Assembly (NCBI RefSeq): GCF_001247745.1
Contig: NZ_LAIR01000002.1
Span: forward strand, 3,658,001-3,722,000
Source: Luteipulveratus halotolerans
Lineage (GTDB): Bacteria; Actinomycetota; Actinomycetes; Actinomycetales; Dermatophilaceae
Direction of reading: 5' to 3'
Length of the DNA: 64,000 nt
A program made the translations under genes and the position numbers. The notes below the pieces were generated by a model that worked only from the letters and a program-made list of their open reading frames with translations, had not been told where the DNA came from and made no database searches. Positions 8,199 to 15,286 of the stretch are shown here, piece after piece (the stretch's first letter is position 1; each line of letters opens with the position of its first letter).

Positions 8199-8882
8199 CC
8201 GGCATGCGGCACAGCAGTCCGGACGAACCCGGCCTGACGCGACGACGACGAGGACGCGGGTTCTCCTACGTCGACCCGTCGGGTACGCCGGTCGACGCGG
8301 CCGCTCGGCAACGTCTGGAGCAGCTCGCGATCCCGCCCGCATGGCGCGACGTGTGGATCTGCGCCGACCCGGACGCCCACCTGCTCGCGACCGGCGTCGA
8401 CGACGCGGGCCGGACGCAGTACATCTACCACCCACGCTGGCGGGCGCAGCGCGACGCCGAGAAGTTCCGGCGGGTCGGGCGAGCACCTGATGCGGTTCCG
8501 GGAGGTCGACGGCGTGCACGACGTGACTGCGGACCTGGTGTCGACCCGGTTCGAGCACCTGGTCGGGCCGGAGTTCACCGTCAAGGACCTGCGCACCTGG
8601 GCGGCCACCGTGACCGCCGCCCAGTCCCTCGCCCGGAGCGGCGTCAGGACGGACGAGAGCGACGCGGCCGACGCGGCGATCCGCGATGCGGTCCGGGCCG
8701 CCGCGGACTCCCTGGGCGACACCGAGGCGGTCGCGCGCGACAGCTACGTCGACCCGCGGGTGCTGGAGGCGTACCGCCAGGGCCGCACCGTCCGCCCGAC
8801 CTGCGACCGCTCCGGCGCGATGTCGTCCGCCGTACGACGCCGGGTCGAGCGCGAGCTCATCGCGCTGCTCGCGGGCGGTTAG
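8195..8882 (+). pseudogene. DNA topoisomerase IB (poxvirus type) with large internal deletion
   Basis: The N-terminal frame (GFSYVDPSG, LAIPPAWRDVWICADPDAHL, YHPRWRAQRDAEKF) matches the start of bacterial type IB topoisomerases. At about 8480 the reading jumps straight to GEHLMRFREVDGVHDVTADL in another frame, followed by GPEFTVKDLRTWAATV and the active-site tyrosine region DSYVDPRV. About 100 or more central residues, including most catalytic Arg/Lys positions, are missing. The joined product would be near 228 residues against about 330-350 for the family, so the gene should be inactive. It overlaps FUSC (ATGA) and ends 4 bp inside the convergent ChaB gene. Confidence 0.82.
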
Positions 8883-9283
8883 GAGCGTGCCTTGCGCGAC
8901 GCCTGGTCGTTCGCGCGCTGGATGGCCTCGACCAGCTCGTCCTTGGTCATGCTCGAACGGCCCGAGACCTTGAGGCGCTTGGCGACGTCGTACAGGTGCT
9001 CCCTGGACGCGTTGGCGTCGACGCCCTCGGCGGTCTCACCGTCCTGGCGGGCCGCGCGACCCGACTTCGCCGCCTGACGGTCACTCGGCCCCTTGCTGCT
9101 CTTGGCCTCCCAGTGGTCGCCGACCTTCTCGAAGCCGTGCTTGAGCGCTGCGAACGCCGTCCGGTGCGCGCGCTCACCCTCGCCGTACTCCTCGACGGCT
9201 GAGTCGTGTGCCTCCGACCAGGTCCGCTGCGCCTTCTCGGGCGAACGACGGATCGTGGCGGGCATCTCCTTCTCGGCGGGCAT
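8879..9283 (-). CDS. ChaB family protein with C-terminal Rho-N/SAP-like domain
   Basis: A 134-residue soluble protein. Residues 7-65 form a ChaB domain (LPATI-like start MPATIRRSPEKAQRTWSEAH, then HRTAFAALKHGFEKVGDHWE); residues 90-128 resemble a Rho N-terminal or SAP helical domain (REHLYDVAKRLKVSGRSSMT, KDELVEAIQRAN). ChaB proteins were named for a supposed calcium/proton antiporter regulator, but actinobacterial forms like this are common stress proteins of unknown role; the second domain suggests nucleic-acid binding. Start ATG 9283 follows AGGAGAGGAGACCC. A stress-sigma promoter lies 36 nt upstream. Confidence 0.85.
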   Translation of the reverse strand: MPAEKEMPATIRRSPEKAQRTWSEAHDSAVEEYGEGERAHRTAFAALKHGFEKVGDHWEAKSSKGPSDRQAAKSGRAARQDGETAEGVDANASREHLYDVAKRLKVSGRSSMTKDELVEAIQRANDQASRKARS

Positions 9284-9319
9284 CGTGGGTCTCCTCTCCT
9301 GGGGGATGTCGTGGAGGCG

Positions 9320-9344
9320 CTACCCCCTGCCTGCGCGTTCATGC
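9320..9344 (-). promoter_or_regulatory. SigB/SigF-type promoter for chaB
   Basis: Minus strand: GCAT, 15 nt, GGGTAG. The -35 fits GNNT rather than GTTT. Confidence 0.6.
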
Positions 9345-9353
9345 GCCGCTCCC

Positions 9354-10013
9354 TCAACCGTGGCCCAGGCCCTCGCGGACGCGGACCAGGTCGGCCACGA
9401 ACGCGCGCAGGTCCGCGTCGCGGTCGCGCGAGCGCAGGACGGCCGACGGATGGACCGTGACGTGCACCCGGGCCGGCGGGTACGCGACCCTCGGCTCGTC
9501 GGGCCACTCCAGTGTCCGGCCGCGCGCCGCCGCCACGGTGAAGCGGCTGCCGTAGACCGCCTTGCCCGCCGTCGCACCGAGCACGACGACGGCCTCGGGG
9601 CGCACCAGGTCGATCTCGGTCTGCAGCCACGGCAGGCACGCCGACACCTGCCACCCGGCCGGCGACCGGTGCAGCCGACGTGTGCCGGGCGTCGGCATCG
9701 TGAACCGGAAGTGCTTCACCACGTTGGTGCGGTAGACCGACCCGGGCTCGATGTCGGCGCGCTCGAGAGCCTCGTCCAGCAGGCGGCCGGCGGGGCCCAC
9801 GAAGGGGTGGCCCTGCCGGTCCTCCTGGTCGCCGGGCTGCTCGCCGATCAGCATGACCGGTGCGGGTACGGGACCGTCGCCCATCACGGCCTGCGTCGCG
9901 TCCTCGTACAGGTCACAGCCCCGGCACTGCTGCGCAGCCCGGCGAAGCCCAGCGTGGGTCGGACGGTCGGGCACCCACTGCTGCGCTCCCGGGCTGTCGG
10001 TGTGACTCCTCAT
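9354..10013 (-). CDS. UdgX-type uracil-DNA glycosylase
   Basis: A 219-residue uracil-DNA glycosylase of families 4/5 and UdgX. Visible are CRGCDLY (iron-sulfur cysteines), the active loop GEQPGDQEDRQGHPFVGPAG (residues about 53-72), a later cysteine in CLPWL, VVLGATAGKAV, and the distal HPSAVLRSRDR motif. An insertion reading TPGTRRLHRSPAG corresponds to the KRRIH loop of UdgX, whose histidine forms a covalent bond with the abasic site after uracil removal; the His is present here. ATG 10013 is preceded by GAGGAGGACAC. A stress-sigma promoter sits 20 nt before the start. It would repair deaminated cytosine under stress. Confidence 0.87.
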   Translation of the reverse strand: MRSHTDSPGAQQWVPDRPTHAGLRRAAQQCRGCDLYEDATQAVMGDGPVPAPVMLIGEQPGDQEDRQGHPFVGPAGRLLDEALERADIEPGSVYRTNVVKHFRFTMPTPGTRRLHRSPAGWQVSACLPWLQTEIDLVRPEAVVVLGATAGKAVYGSRFTVAAARGRTLEWPDEPRVAYPPARVHVTVHPSAVLRSRDRDADLRAFVADLVRVREGLGHG

Positions 10014-10033
10014 GTGTCCTCCTCGCCACGGGG

Positions 10034-10058
10034 CTACCCGCGCGCGCCACGTTGAAGC
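10034..10058 (-). promoter_or_regulatory. SigB/SigF-type promoter for the UdgX gene
   Basis: Minus strand: GCTT, 15 nt, GGGTAG. It lies back to back with the plus-strand promoter at 10060-10084; the two -35 boxes are separated by one base. Confidence 0.6.
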
Positions 10059-10059
10059 G

Positions 10060-10084
10060 GTTTGGCCGCGGAACGCACGGGTAC
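10060..10084 (+). promoter_or_regulatory. SigB/SigF-type promoter for the lipoprotein/Nramp operon
   Basis: GTTT, 15 nt, GGGTAC, 42 nt before the GTG of the 30-residue membrane peptide that opens a five-gene coupled operon (10127-13585). Confidence 0.75.
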
Positions 10085-10126
10085 CGGACAGCCACGAGAG
10101 GTACGCCGTCGGCTCCGGAGGTGCGC

Positions 10127-10219
10127 GTGATCGAAGGGTGGCCACTGGCCATCGGCTGGCTGGAGCTGGTCGCGCTCGTCGGCCTGCTCGCGTTCGTCGT
10201 GCTGCGGAGACGGCGATGA
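10127..10219 (+). CDS. Small membrane peptide, 30 residues
   Basis: Starts at GTG 10127 behind CTCCGGAGG and ends at TGA 10217-10219. The sequence is one hydrophobic helix (AIGWLELVALVGLLAFVVL) followed by four arginines, a positive-inside single-span peptide. Its stop overlaps the ATG of the lipoprotein gene (ATGA), so translation is coupled. A similar GLLAF(I/V)VL peptide precedes the DUF6766 gene at 52277. No known family recognised. The good ribosome site, the promoter and the coupling are the reasons to call it. Confidence 0.55.
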   Translation: MIEGWPLAIGWLELVALVGLLAFVVLRRRR

Positions 10220-10659
10220 GTCGCCGTGCCGGGCTCGTCGTCCTCACGGCGGTGCTGCTCACGGGCGGGTGCGTGACGCCCGCACCGGACTCCGGTGCCT
10301 TCCGGCAGAACGCCCGCGGAGCCGTCGAGTCGGGCATCTCCGAGACGAGCACCGCGGTCCTCGTCGTACGCCAGACGTTGCACGGCCGTCTGACCGGCCC
10401 GGTGAGTGACACCGCGCTGAGTGACGCCGAGGACGCGATGGGGCCCATCGAGGACAGCTTCGGCAAGGTGCAGCCGCCGCACGCCTCCGACGACGCACTG
10501 CGCGACCTCGTGGGCGGTCAGCTCGGCGACGCGGAGGACGCGATCGCCGATGCGCGGATCGCCACGCGCCGCGACGACGAGCCTGCTCTGCGCCAGGCCC
10601 TGAAGGACCTGACCGCGGCGCTGGCGGCGCTGCACAAGACCCAGGACGACCTCGGATGA
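10216..10659 (+). CDS. Putative lipoprotein, helical
   Basis: A 147-residue protein with a lipoprotein signal peptide: MSRRAGLVVLTAVLLTGGC, where LTGGC is the lipobox and Cys19 would be lipidated. The mature part is a helical, acidic domain (DTALSDAEDAMGPIEDSFG, DALRDLVGGQLGDAEDAIAD, LRQALKDLTAALAALHKTQD) without recognisable catalytic motifs. It is predicted to sit on the outer face of the membrane. Both ends overlap neighbours by ATGA. No function is known; co-expression with an Nramp-like transporter might suggest a binding or accessory role, which is inference. Confidence 0.7.
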   Translation: MSRRAGLVVLTAVLLTGGCVTPAPDSGAFRQNARGAVESGISETSTAVLVVRQTLHGRLTGPVSDTALSDAEDAMGPIEDSFGKVQPPHASDDALRDLVGGQLGDAEDAIADARIATRRDDEPALRQALKDLTAALAALHKTQDDLG

Positions 10660-11886
10660 AGCGGTTCCTCGGCCTCGCTCTCGGGGTGATGACCGCGATC
10701 GGCGGCTTCGTCGACATCGGCGACATCGTCACCTCGGCGGTCGTCGGCTCGCGGTTCGGCATGTCGTTGCTGTGGGTGATCGTGCTCGGCACCGTCTCGA
10801 TCTGCGTCTTCGCCGAGATGAGCGGCCGGGTCGCCGCCGTGAGCGGGCGCGCGACGTTCGACCTGGTGCGTGAGCGGTTCGGACCGCGCGTCGGACTGGT
10901 CAACCTGATCGCGTCGACGGGCGTGACGCTGCTGACGTTCTGCGCCGGAGATCGGCGGTGTCGCGCTCGCCCTCCAGCTCGCGACCAGCGTCAACCCCTA
11001 CCTGTGGATCCCGGTCGTCGCGGCGGCGCTGTGGCTGGTGTTCTGGCGGGTCAAGTTCGCCGTCCTGGAGAACGCGTTCGGGCTCGACGGCCTCGCGCTC
11101 ATCGTCTTCGCGGTCGCCCTGTGGCAGCTGTCGCCCGACTGGGGCTCGCTGTGGCAGCAGGCGAGCGGGCCGACGATGCCTCGCGCCGAGGGCGCGGCCA
11201 CCTACCTCTTCTACGCCGTCGCGATCTTCGGCGCGACGATGACGCCGTACGAGGTGTTCTTCTTCTCCTCCGGCGGCGTGGAGGAGAAGTGGTCGACCAA
11301 GGACCTCGGCACGATGCGCGCCAACGTGCTGCTTGGCTTCCCGCTGGGCGCCGCGCTGTCGGCGTCGATCATGGCGACCTCGACGGTGGTGCTGCTGCCG
11401 ATGTCGGTCCAGGCCGACTCGCTCGCGCAGACCGTACTCCCCGTGGCGGTCGGGCTCGGCAAGCTGGGCGTCGCGGTCGCACTGCTCGGGTTCTTCGCCG
11501 CGACGTTCGGTGCGGCCTGTGAGACCGGGCTGTCGGTGGGCTACAGCGTGTGCCAGTACTTCGGGTGGCAGTGGGGCAAGTACGTCGAGCCGCTGCGGGC
11601 AGCGCGCTTCCACATGGTCCTGCTGATGTGCTGCATCGGCGGGGCGGGCACCCTGCTGACCACGGTCGACCCGATCATGCTGACGGAGTACTCGGTGGTG
11701 TTCAGCGCCCTCGCGCTGCCCCTGACCTACATCCCGATCCTCATCGTCGCCAACGACCGCACCTACATGGGCGAGCACGCCAACGGTCGCCTCGCCAACG
11801 TCCTGGCGACCGTCCTGCTCGTCCCGGTCCTCGCCGCGTCGCTCGCCGCGATCCCGCTCATCCTCCTCACGAAAGCCGGTCAGTGA
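10656..11886 (+). pseudogene. Nramp-family divalent metal transporter, one frameshift
   Basis: The protein starts MKRFLGLALGVMTAIGGFVD in one frame and continues after 10947 in another as EIGGVALALQLATSVNPYLW through to FSALALPLTYIPILIVANDR. Deleting one G at 10947-10948 restores a transporter of about 410 residues with some 11 membrane helices. It belongs to the Nramp superfamily but lacks the canonical metal-site motifs: helix 1 has DIGD instead of DPGN, and helix 6 has TMTPYE instead of MPH. It may thus be an Nramp-related transporter of another ion such as magnesium. The indel may be a sequencing error. The stop overlaps the next start (TGATG). Confidence 0.8.
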
Positions 11887-12689
11887 TGGACCACTCCGTG
11901 ACGCAGGCCGACACGAGCGTCGTCATCCGGCTGCTCGACCACCAGCTGGTCGGACCCGAGGGCTGGCTGATCGGCAAGGTCGACGACCTGCTGCTGCGGA
12001 CCGACGACGGCGGCCGGCTCCACGTGATCGCGGTGATCAGCGGGCCGGGCGCGCTGGCACGCCGCTACCCCGGGCTGCTGGGTCAGTGGTGGGGTGCCGT
12101 GTGGCGCCGCTTCAGCGCGCCGCCGACGCCGCGACCGGCCGTCGTACCCCTGACCGAGGTGACCGGCCTCGGCTCCGACGTCCGGGTGACTCAGGCGGCG
12201 CGTGACGTGCTCCTCGACTCGTTCGGGCTGGAGAACTGGCTGCGCGACCACGTCGTCTCGCGCATCCCCGGCGCGCGCGGTGACGCCCGGCCCGAACCGG
12301 CCACCGAGCCGCCGGCATGGGCGCTCGACGAGTGGTCCGCCGAGGGCGTCGACCCGCGGCGCGACGACGTGCACACCGTCGGCGACCTGCTGCAGATGTC
12401 GGTCGCCGACGAGCACGGTCGACCGCTCGGACGAGTGACCGACGTCCAGGCCAGCACGACCGACGCGGGCACCGACGTGCTCGGGCCCATGCGAGTCACC
12501 GGCCTGCTGGTCGGCTCACGCACCCTCGGGTCGACTCTCGGCTACAGCACGCCCGAGCTGTCCGGCCCGGCCGTCGTACGCCGGATCGTCACCGCCGTGC
12601 ACCGGCACGCCCGGCCGGTCGGCTGGGACGACGTCGAGCGGGTCGAGTGGGACGCGGGTCGGATCGTGGTTCGCGAGCCGCGGCCGTGA
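11886..12689 (+). CDS. PRC-barrel domain protein
   Basis: A 267-residue soluble protein. The first half (VVIRLLDHQLVGPEGWLIGK, VDDLLLRTDDGGRLHVIAVI) and the second half (VGDLLQMSVADEHGRPLGRV, TDVQAS) each look like a PRC-barrel beta domain, joined by a Trp/Arg-rich linker and a short region with SFGLENWLRDHVVSRIPG. PRC-barrels mediate protein or RNA contacts; in actinobacteria such two-domain proteins often accompany Nramp-like transporters. Start ATG 11886 overlaps the transporter stop, and its own stop overlaps the GTG of the glycosyltransferase gene. Confidence 0.7.
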   Translation: MDHSVTQADTSVVIRLLDHQLVGPEGWLIGKVDDLLLRTDDGGRLHVIAVISGPGALARRYPGLLGQWWGAVWRRFSAPPTPRPAVVPLTEVTGLGSDVRVTQAARDVLLDSFGLENWLRDHVVSRIPGARGDARPEPATEPPAWALDEWSAEGVDPRRDDVHTVGDLLQMSVADEHGRPLGRVTDVQASTTDAGTDVLGPMRVTGLLVGSRTLGSTLGYSTPELSGPAVVRRIVTAVHRHARPVGWDDVERVEWDAGRIVVREPRP

Positions 12690-13585
12690 CGGCCCCGGAG
12701 CAGCGCGTCACGCTCGTCCTGCTGACCCACGACTGCGCCGACCGGCTCGCCCCGGTGCTGGAGCGGCTGATCGCGCACGGCGTGCCGTTGATCGTCGTCG
12801 ACAACGGGTCGCGCGACCGGACGCCGCAGGTGCTCGCGGCGTACGACGTCCGTCGCGTGCTGCGGGCCGCAACATCGGCGCCGCGGCCCGCAACGACGGA
12901 GCGCGTCTGGCCGGGACGCCGTACGTCGCGTTCTGCGAACGACGAGTGGTACGCCGAAGGATCGTTGGCACGAGCCGCCGCCCTGCTCGACGCGCACCCG
13001 TCGCTGGGTCTCGTCAACGCCCGCATCGTCGTCGGTGAGCAGGAACGTCTCGACCCGATCAGCGCCGAGATGGAGCAGTCGCCGCTGCCCGACCACGACG
13101 GCATCCCGGGGCCGGTGCTGCTGGGGTTCATGGCCGGTGCCGTCGTCGTACGCCGTGCTGCGTTCCTGGAGGCGGGTGGCTACGACGCGCGGTTCTTCAT
13201 CGGCGGTGAGGAGGAGACGCTCGCGGTCCCGCTCGCCCGCCTCGGCTGGCAGATGCGCTACAACCCGGCAGTCGTCGTGCACCATCACCCGAGCGGCGCG
13301 AGCGCCCCGCACCTGCGGCACTACGGCGTACGCAACACGGTGGTCACCGCGTGGCTGCACCGGCCGTGGCGCCGGGCGCTGTCGTGGACCTGGTTCGTCG
13401 CGCGCAGCACCCGCTCACGCTGGGCCGTGGTCCGTGGGCTCGCGATGGCTGCTGCGGCGGTCCCGTGGATCGTGCGTGAGCGGTCGGTCGTCGACCCGGA
13501 GCTGGACCGCCGGCTGGCGGTGCTGGAGGAGCGTCGTCGGGCCGCTACGACGACACGGCGGCGCGGCTCGACGGTCGCCGGGTGA
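12686..13585 (+). pseudogene. GT2-family glycosyltransferase with two compensating frameshifts
   Basis: Reads RVTLVLLTHDCADRLAPVLE and PLIVVDNGSRDRTPQVLAAY (nucleotide-binding strand and DNGS motif), then about 24 residues out of frame (12865-12940), then DEWYAEGSLARAAALLDAHP and a normal C-terminus. In the middle stretch the other frame encodes RNIGAAARNDGARLAGTPYV, the expected family sequence leading to the metal-binding DDD. A lost G near 12861-12866 and an extra A near 12938 explain both shifts. As written, the catalytic region is scrambled; if these are sequencing errors the protein is a normal 299-residue inverting glycosyltransferase. Last gene of the coupled operon; its 3' end overlaps the convergent GT9 gene by 41 bp. 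Confidence 0.75.
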
Positions 13586-14501
13586 CCTGACCGAGCGCCT
13601 GCAGCACCTCGGGTACGCCGACCGCGTCGAGCCGCGGGTCGATGCAGATCGCGTGCGGGTCGGCGAGCGTCGGCACGTCCTCGCGCCAGAGCACGAGGTG
13701 CCGTGCGGTGTCGATGCTCGGACCCCACCGGACGGGGCTGGTCGGGCCGAACAGCGTGACCGACGGTGTCCCCAGTGCCGTCGCCAGGTGGGCGATGCCG
13801 GTGTCGGTGCTCAGGACGGCGGTGGCGCCGGCGACCTGAGCGGCGAGACCGCTGACGTCGAGCCGTCCGCACAGGTCATGGGCGCCGCGCAGCCCCTGAG
13901 TCACGTCGCGTCCCAGCCGGCGCTCGCCCCACGTGCCGGTCACGCGGACCTCGGTGTGCCGGGTGATCGCCCGGACGACCGCGTGCCACCGGTGCACCGG
14001 CCAGCGACGCGCGGCAGCCGAGGCGCCCGGGTGGATCAGCACGTACGGGCGCGCCGACGGGCGGGTGCGGACGGGCAGGCGCAGGTCCTGCGGCGAGCAC
14101 GCCACACCGCTAGAACGCATCAGGAAGCACCAGCGGTCGACCTCGTGCAACCCGCCGGGCCAGGCCGGACCGCACGAGAAGCCCGCCGCGCCGTTGGCGA
14201 AGCCGATCATCCGGTGCGGACGCAGCGTCTGCAGGCGGCGATGGCTCTCCGGGCCGCGCCCATGCAGGTTGACCGCGACCTCGGGCGCCGGACCCGACCA
14301 GGCGAGGGCGGTCGACAGCCCTGCGATGGGCAGGACCCGGTCGACCACGCGGAGGTCGGCCAGCCAGCCACCGACGTCCTCGGGGCCTGCGAGGACGATC
14401 TCGTGCTCGGGCAGCAGCCTCCGCAGCCCCCGCAGCGCGGCCACTGCGGTCAAGGCGTCGCCGAGGCCGAGGGCGCGCAGCACCAGGGCGCGCCGTCTCA
14501 T
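13545..14501 (-). CDS. Glycosyltransferase family 9 (heptosyltransferase-like)
   Basis: A 318-residue GT-B fold enzyme. The N-terminal domain starts RRRALVLRALGLGDALTAVA (donor-side GLGD loop); the C-terminal domain has YVLIHPGASAAARRWP and the family signature VLSTDTGIAHLATALGTPSV followed by LFGPTSPVRWGP. GT9 enzymes transfer heptose from NDP-heptose to lipooligosaccharide in Gram-negatives; the NDP-heptose genes at 30-37 kb make a heptose donor plausible here. Start is ATG 14501, overlapping the stop of the SDR gene (ATGA); GTG 14507 is an alternative. Expected to be cytoplasmic and membrane-associated. Confidence 0.85.
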   Translation of the reverse strand: MRRRALVLRALGLGDALTAVAALRGLRRLLPEHEIVLAGPEDVGGWLADLRVVDRVLPIAGLSTALAWSGPAPEVAVNLHGRGPESHRRLQTLRPHRMIGFANGAAGFSCGPAWPGGLHEVDRWCFLMRSSGVACSPQDLRLPVRTRPSARPYVLIHPGASAAARRWPVHRWHAVVRAITRHTEVRVTGTWGERRLGRDVTQGLRGAHDLCGRLDVSGLAAQVAGATAVLSTDTGIAHLATALGTPSVTLFGPTSPVRWGPSIDTARHLVLWREDVPTLADPHAICIDPRLDAVGVPEVLQALGQVTRRPSSRAAVSS

Positions 14502-15193
14502 GGCCACGACGGCTCCTCCGAGGCCGTCATGACCAGCTCGCGCACCTCGGTGCCGGGCGGCTGGACCAGGACGCACATCGCGGTCTCGGCCACGTCGGCC
14601 GGGTCCATCAGCGGTGCGTCGTCCGCGGGGCGGTACTGCTCGTCCCGCCCGTCGAAGAAGTGCGTCCGCATCCCCGCGGGCACGAGCATGGTCACCCCGA
14701 CCGTGCCGGCCAGCTCCATCGCCAGCGCCCGGGTGAAGCCCACGATCGCGTACTTGGAGGAGCAGTACGCCGTGGCGTCGCCCGCCGGGCGCAGCCCCAG
14801 CGAGGAACCCACGGTGATGACCCGGCCGTGACGCCGCTGCAGGTGAGGCAGGGCGGCCCGGATCACGGCGACGGTCCCGAAGAGGTTGACCGCCACGACG
14901 TGCTCCCACTGCTCGGCGGGCACCGTTCCGAGGCCGCCGCAGGCGTCGGTGCCGGCTGCGGTGATCACGGCGTCCGGCGGCCCGACGCGGTCGACGAGGC
15001 GCTCGACCGCCTGCTCTGCAGCGGCGCTGTCCGCGAGGTCGACCTGCTCGTACGGATGAGGGCTCTCAGGGGGCTGTCGGTCCAGGACGGCGGGCCGGCC
15101 GCCGCGCTTCTCGACGGCGGCGGCGAGCGCCGCGCCGAGCCCGCTCGCACCTCCGGTGACGTAGACGGTGCCGATGCTGGTCTCAGTGCTCAT
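14498..15193 (-). CDS. SDR-family oxidoreductase
   Basis: A 231-residue classical short-chain dehydrogenase. Cofactor motif TGGASGLG (residues 13-20), structural AAGT (about 86), catalytic Ser in VITVGSSLGLR and the YCSSK catalytic Tyr-Lys pair. Substrate cannot be told. Start ATG 15193 has GGGAGA upstream. It overlaps the GT9 gene by ATGA, so the two form an operon driven by the promoter at 15220-15244. The neighbouring plus-strand operon contains a second SDR. Confidence 0.87.
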   Translation of the reverse strand: MSTETSIGTVYVTGGASGLGAALAAAVEKRGGRPAVLDRQPPESPHPYEQVDLADSAAAEQAVERLVDRVGPPDAVITAAGTDACGGLGTVPAEQWEHVVAVNLFGTVAVIRAALPHLQRRHGRVITVGSSLGLRPAGDATAYCSSKYAIVGFTRALAMELAGTVGVTMLVPAGMRTHFFDGRDEQYRPADDAPLMDPADVAETAMCVLVQPPGTEVRELVMTASEEPSWP

Positions 15194-15219
15194 GAGTCTC
15201 CCTTCGGTCGGAGCACCAC

Positions 15220-15244
15220 CTACCCGGGGCGGCGTCCGCCGAAC
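15220..15244 (-). promoter_or_regulatory. SigB/SigF-type promoter for the SDR-GT9 operon
   Basis: Minus strand: GTTC, 15 nt, GGGTAG, 26 nt before ATG 15193. It is divergent from the promoter at 15253-15277, with 8 bp between them. Confidence 0.7.
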
Positions 15245-15252
15245 CGTCGGAC

Positions 15253-15277
15253 GTGTCACCGCCGTAGGACCGGGTAG
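15253..15277 (+). promoter_or_regulatory. SigB/SigF-type promoter, leaderless geometry
   Basis: GTGT, 15 nt, GGGTAG, with 9 nt to ATG 15287 of the GH13 gene. No room for a ribosome site. Confidence 0.7.
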
Positions 15278-15286
15278 TCCGACTGC

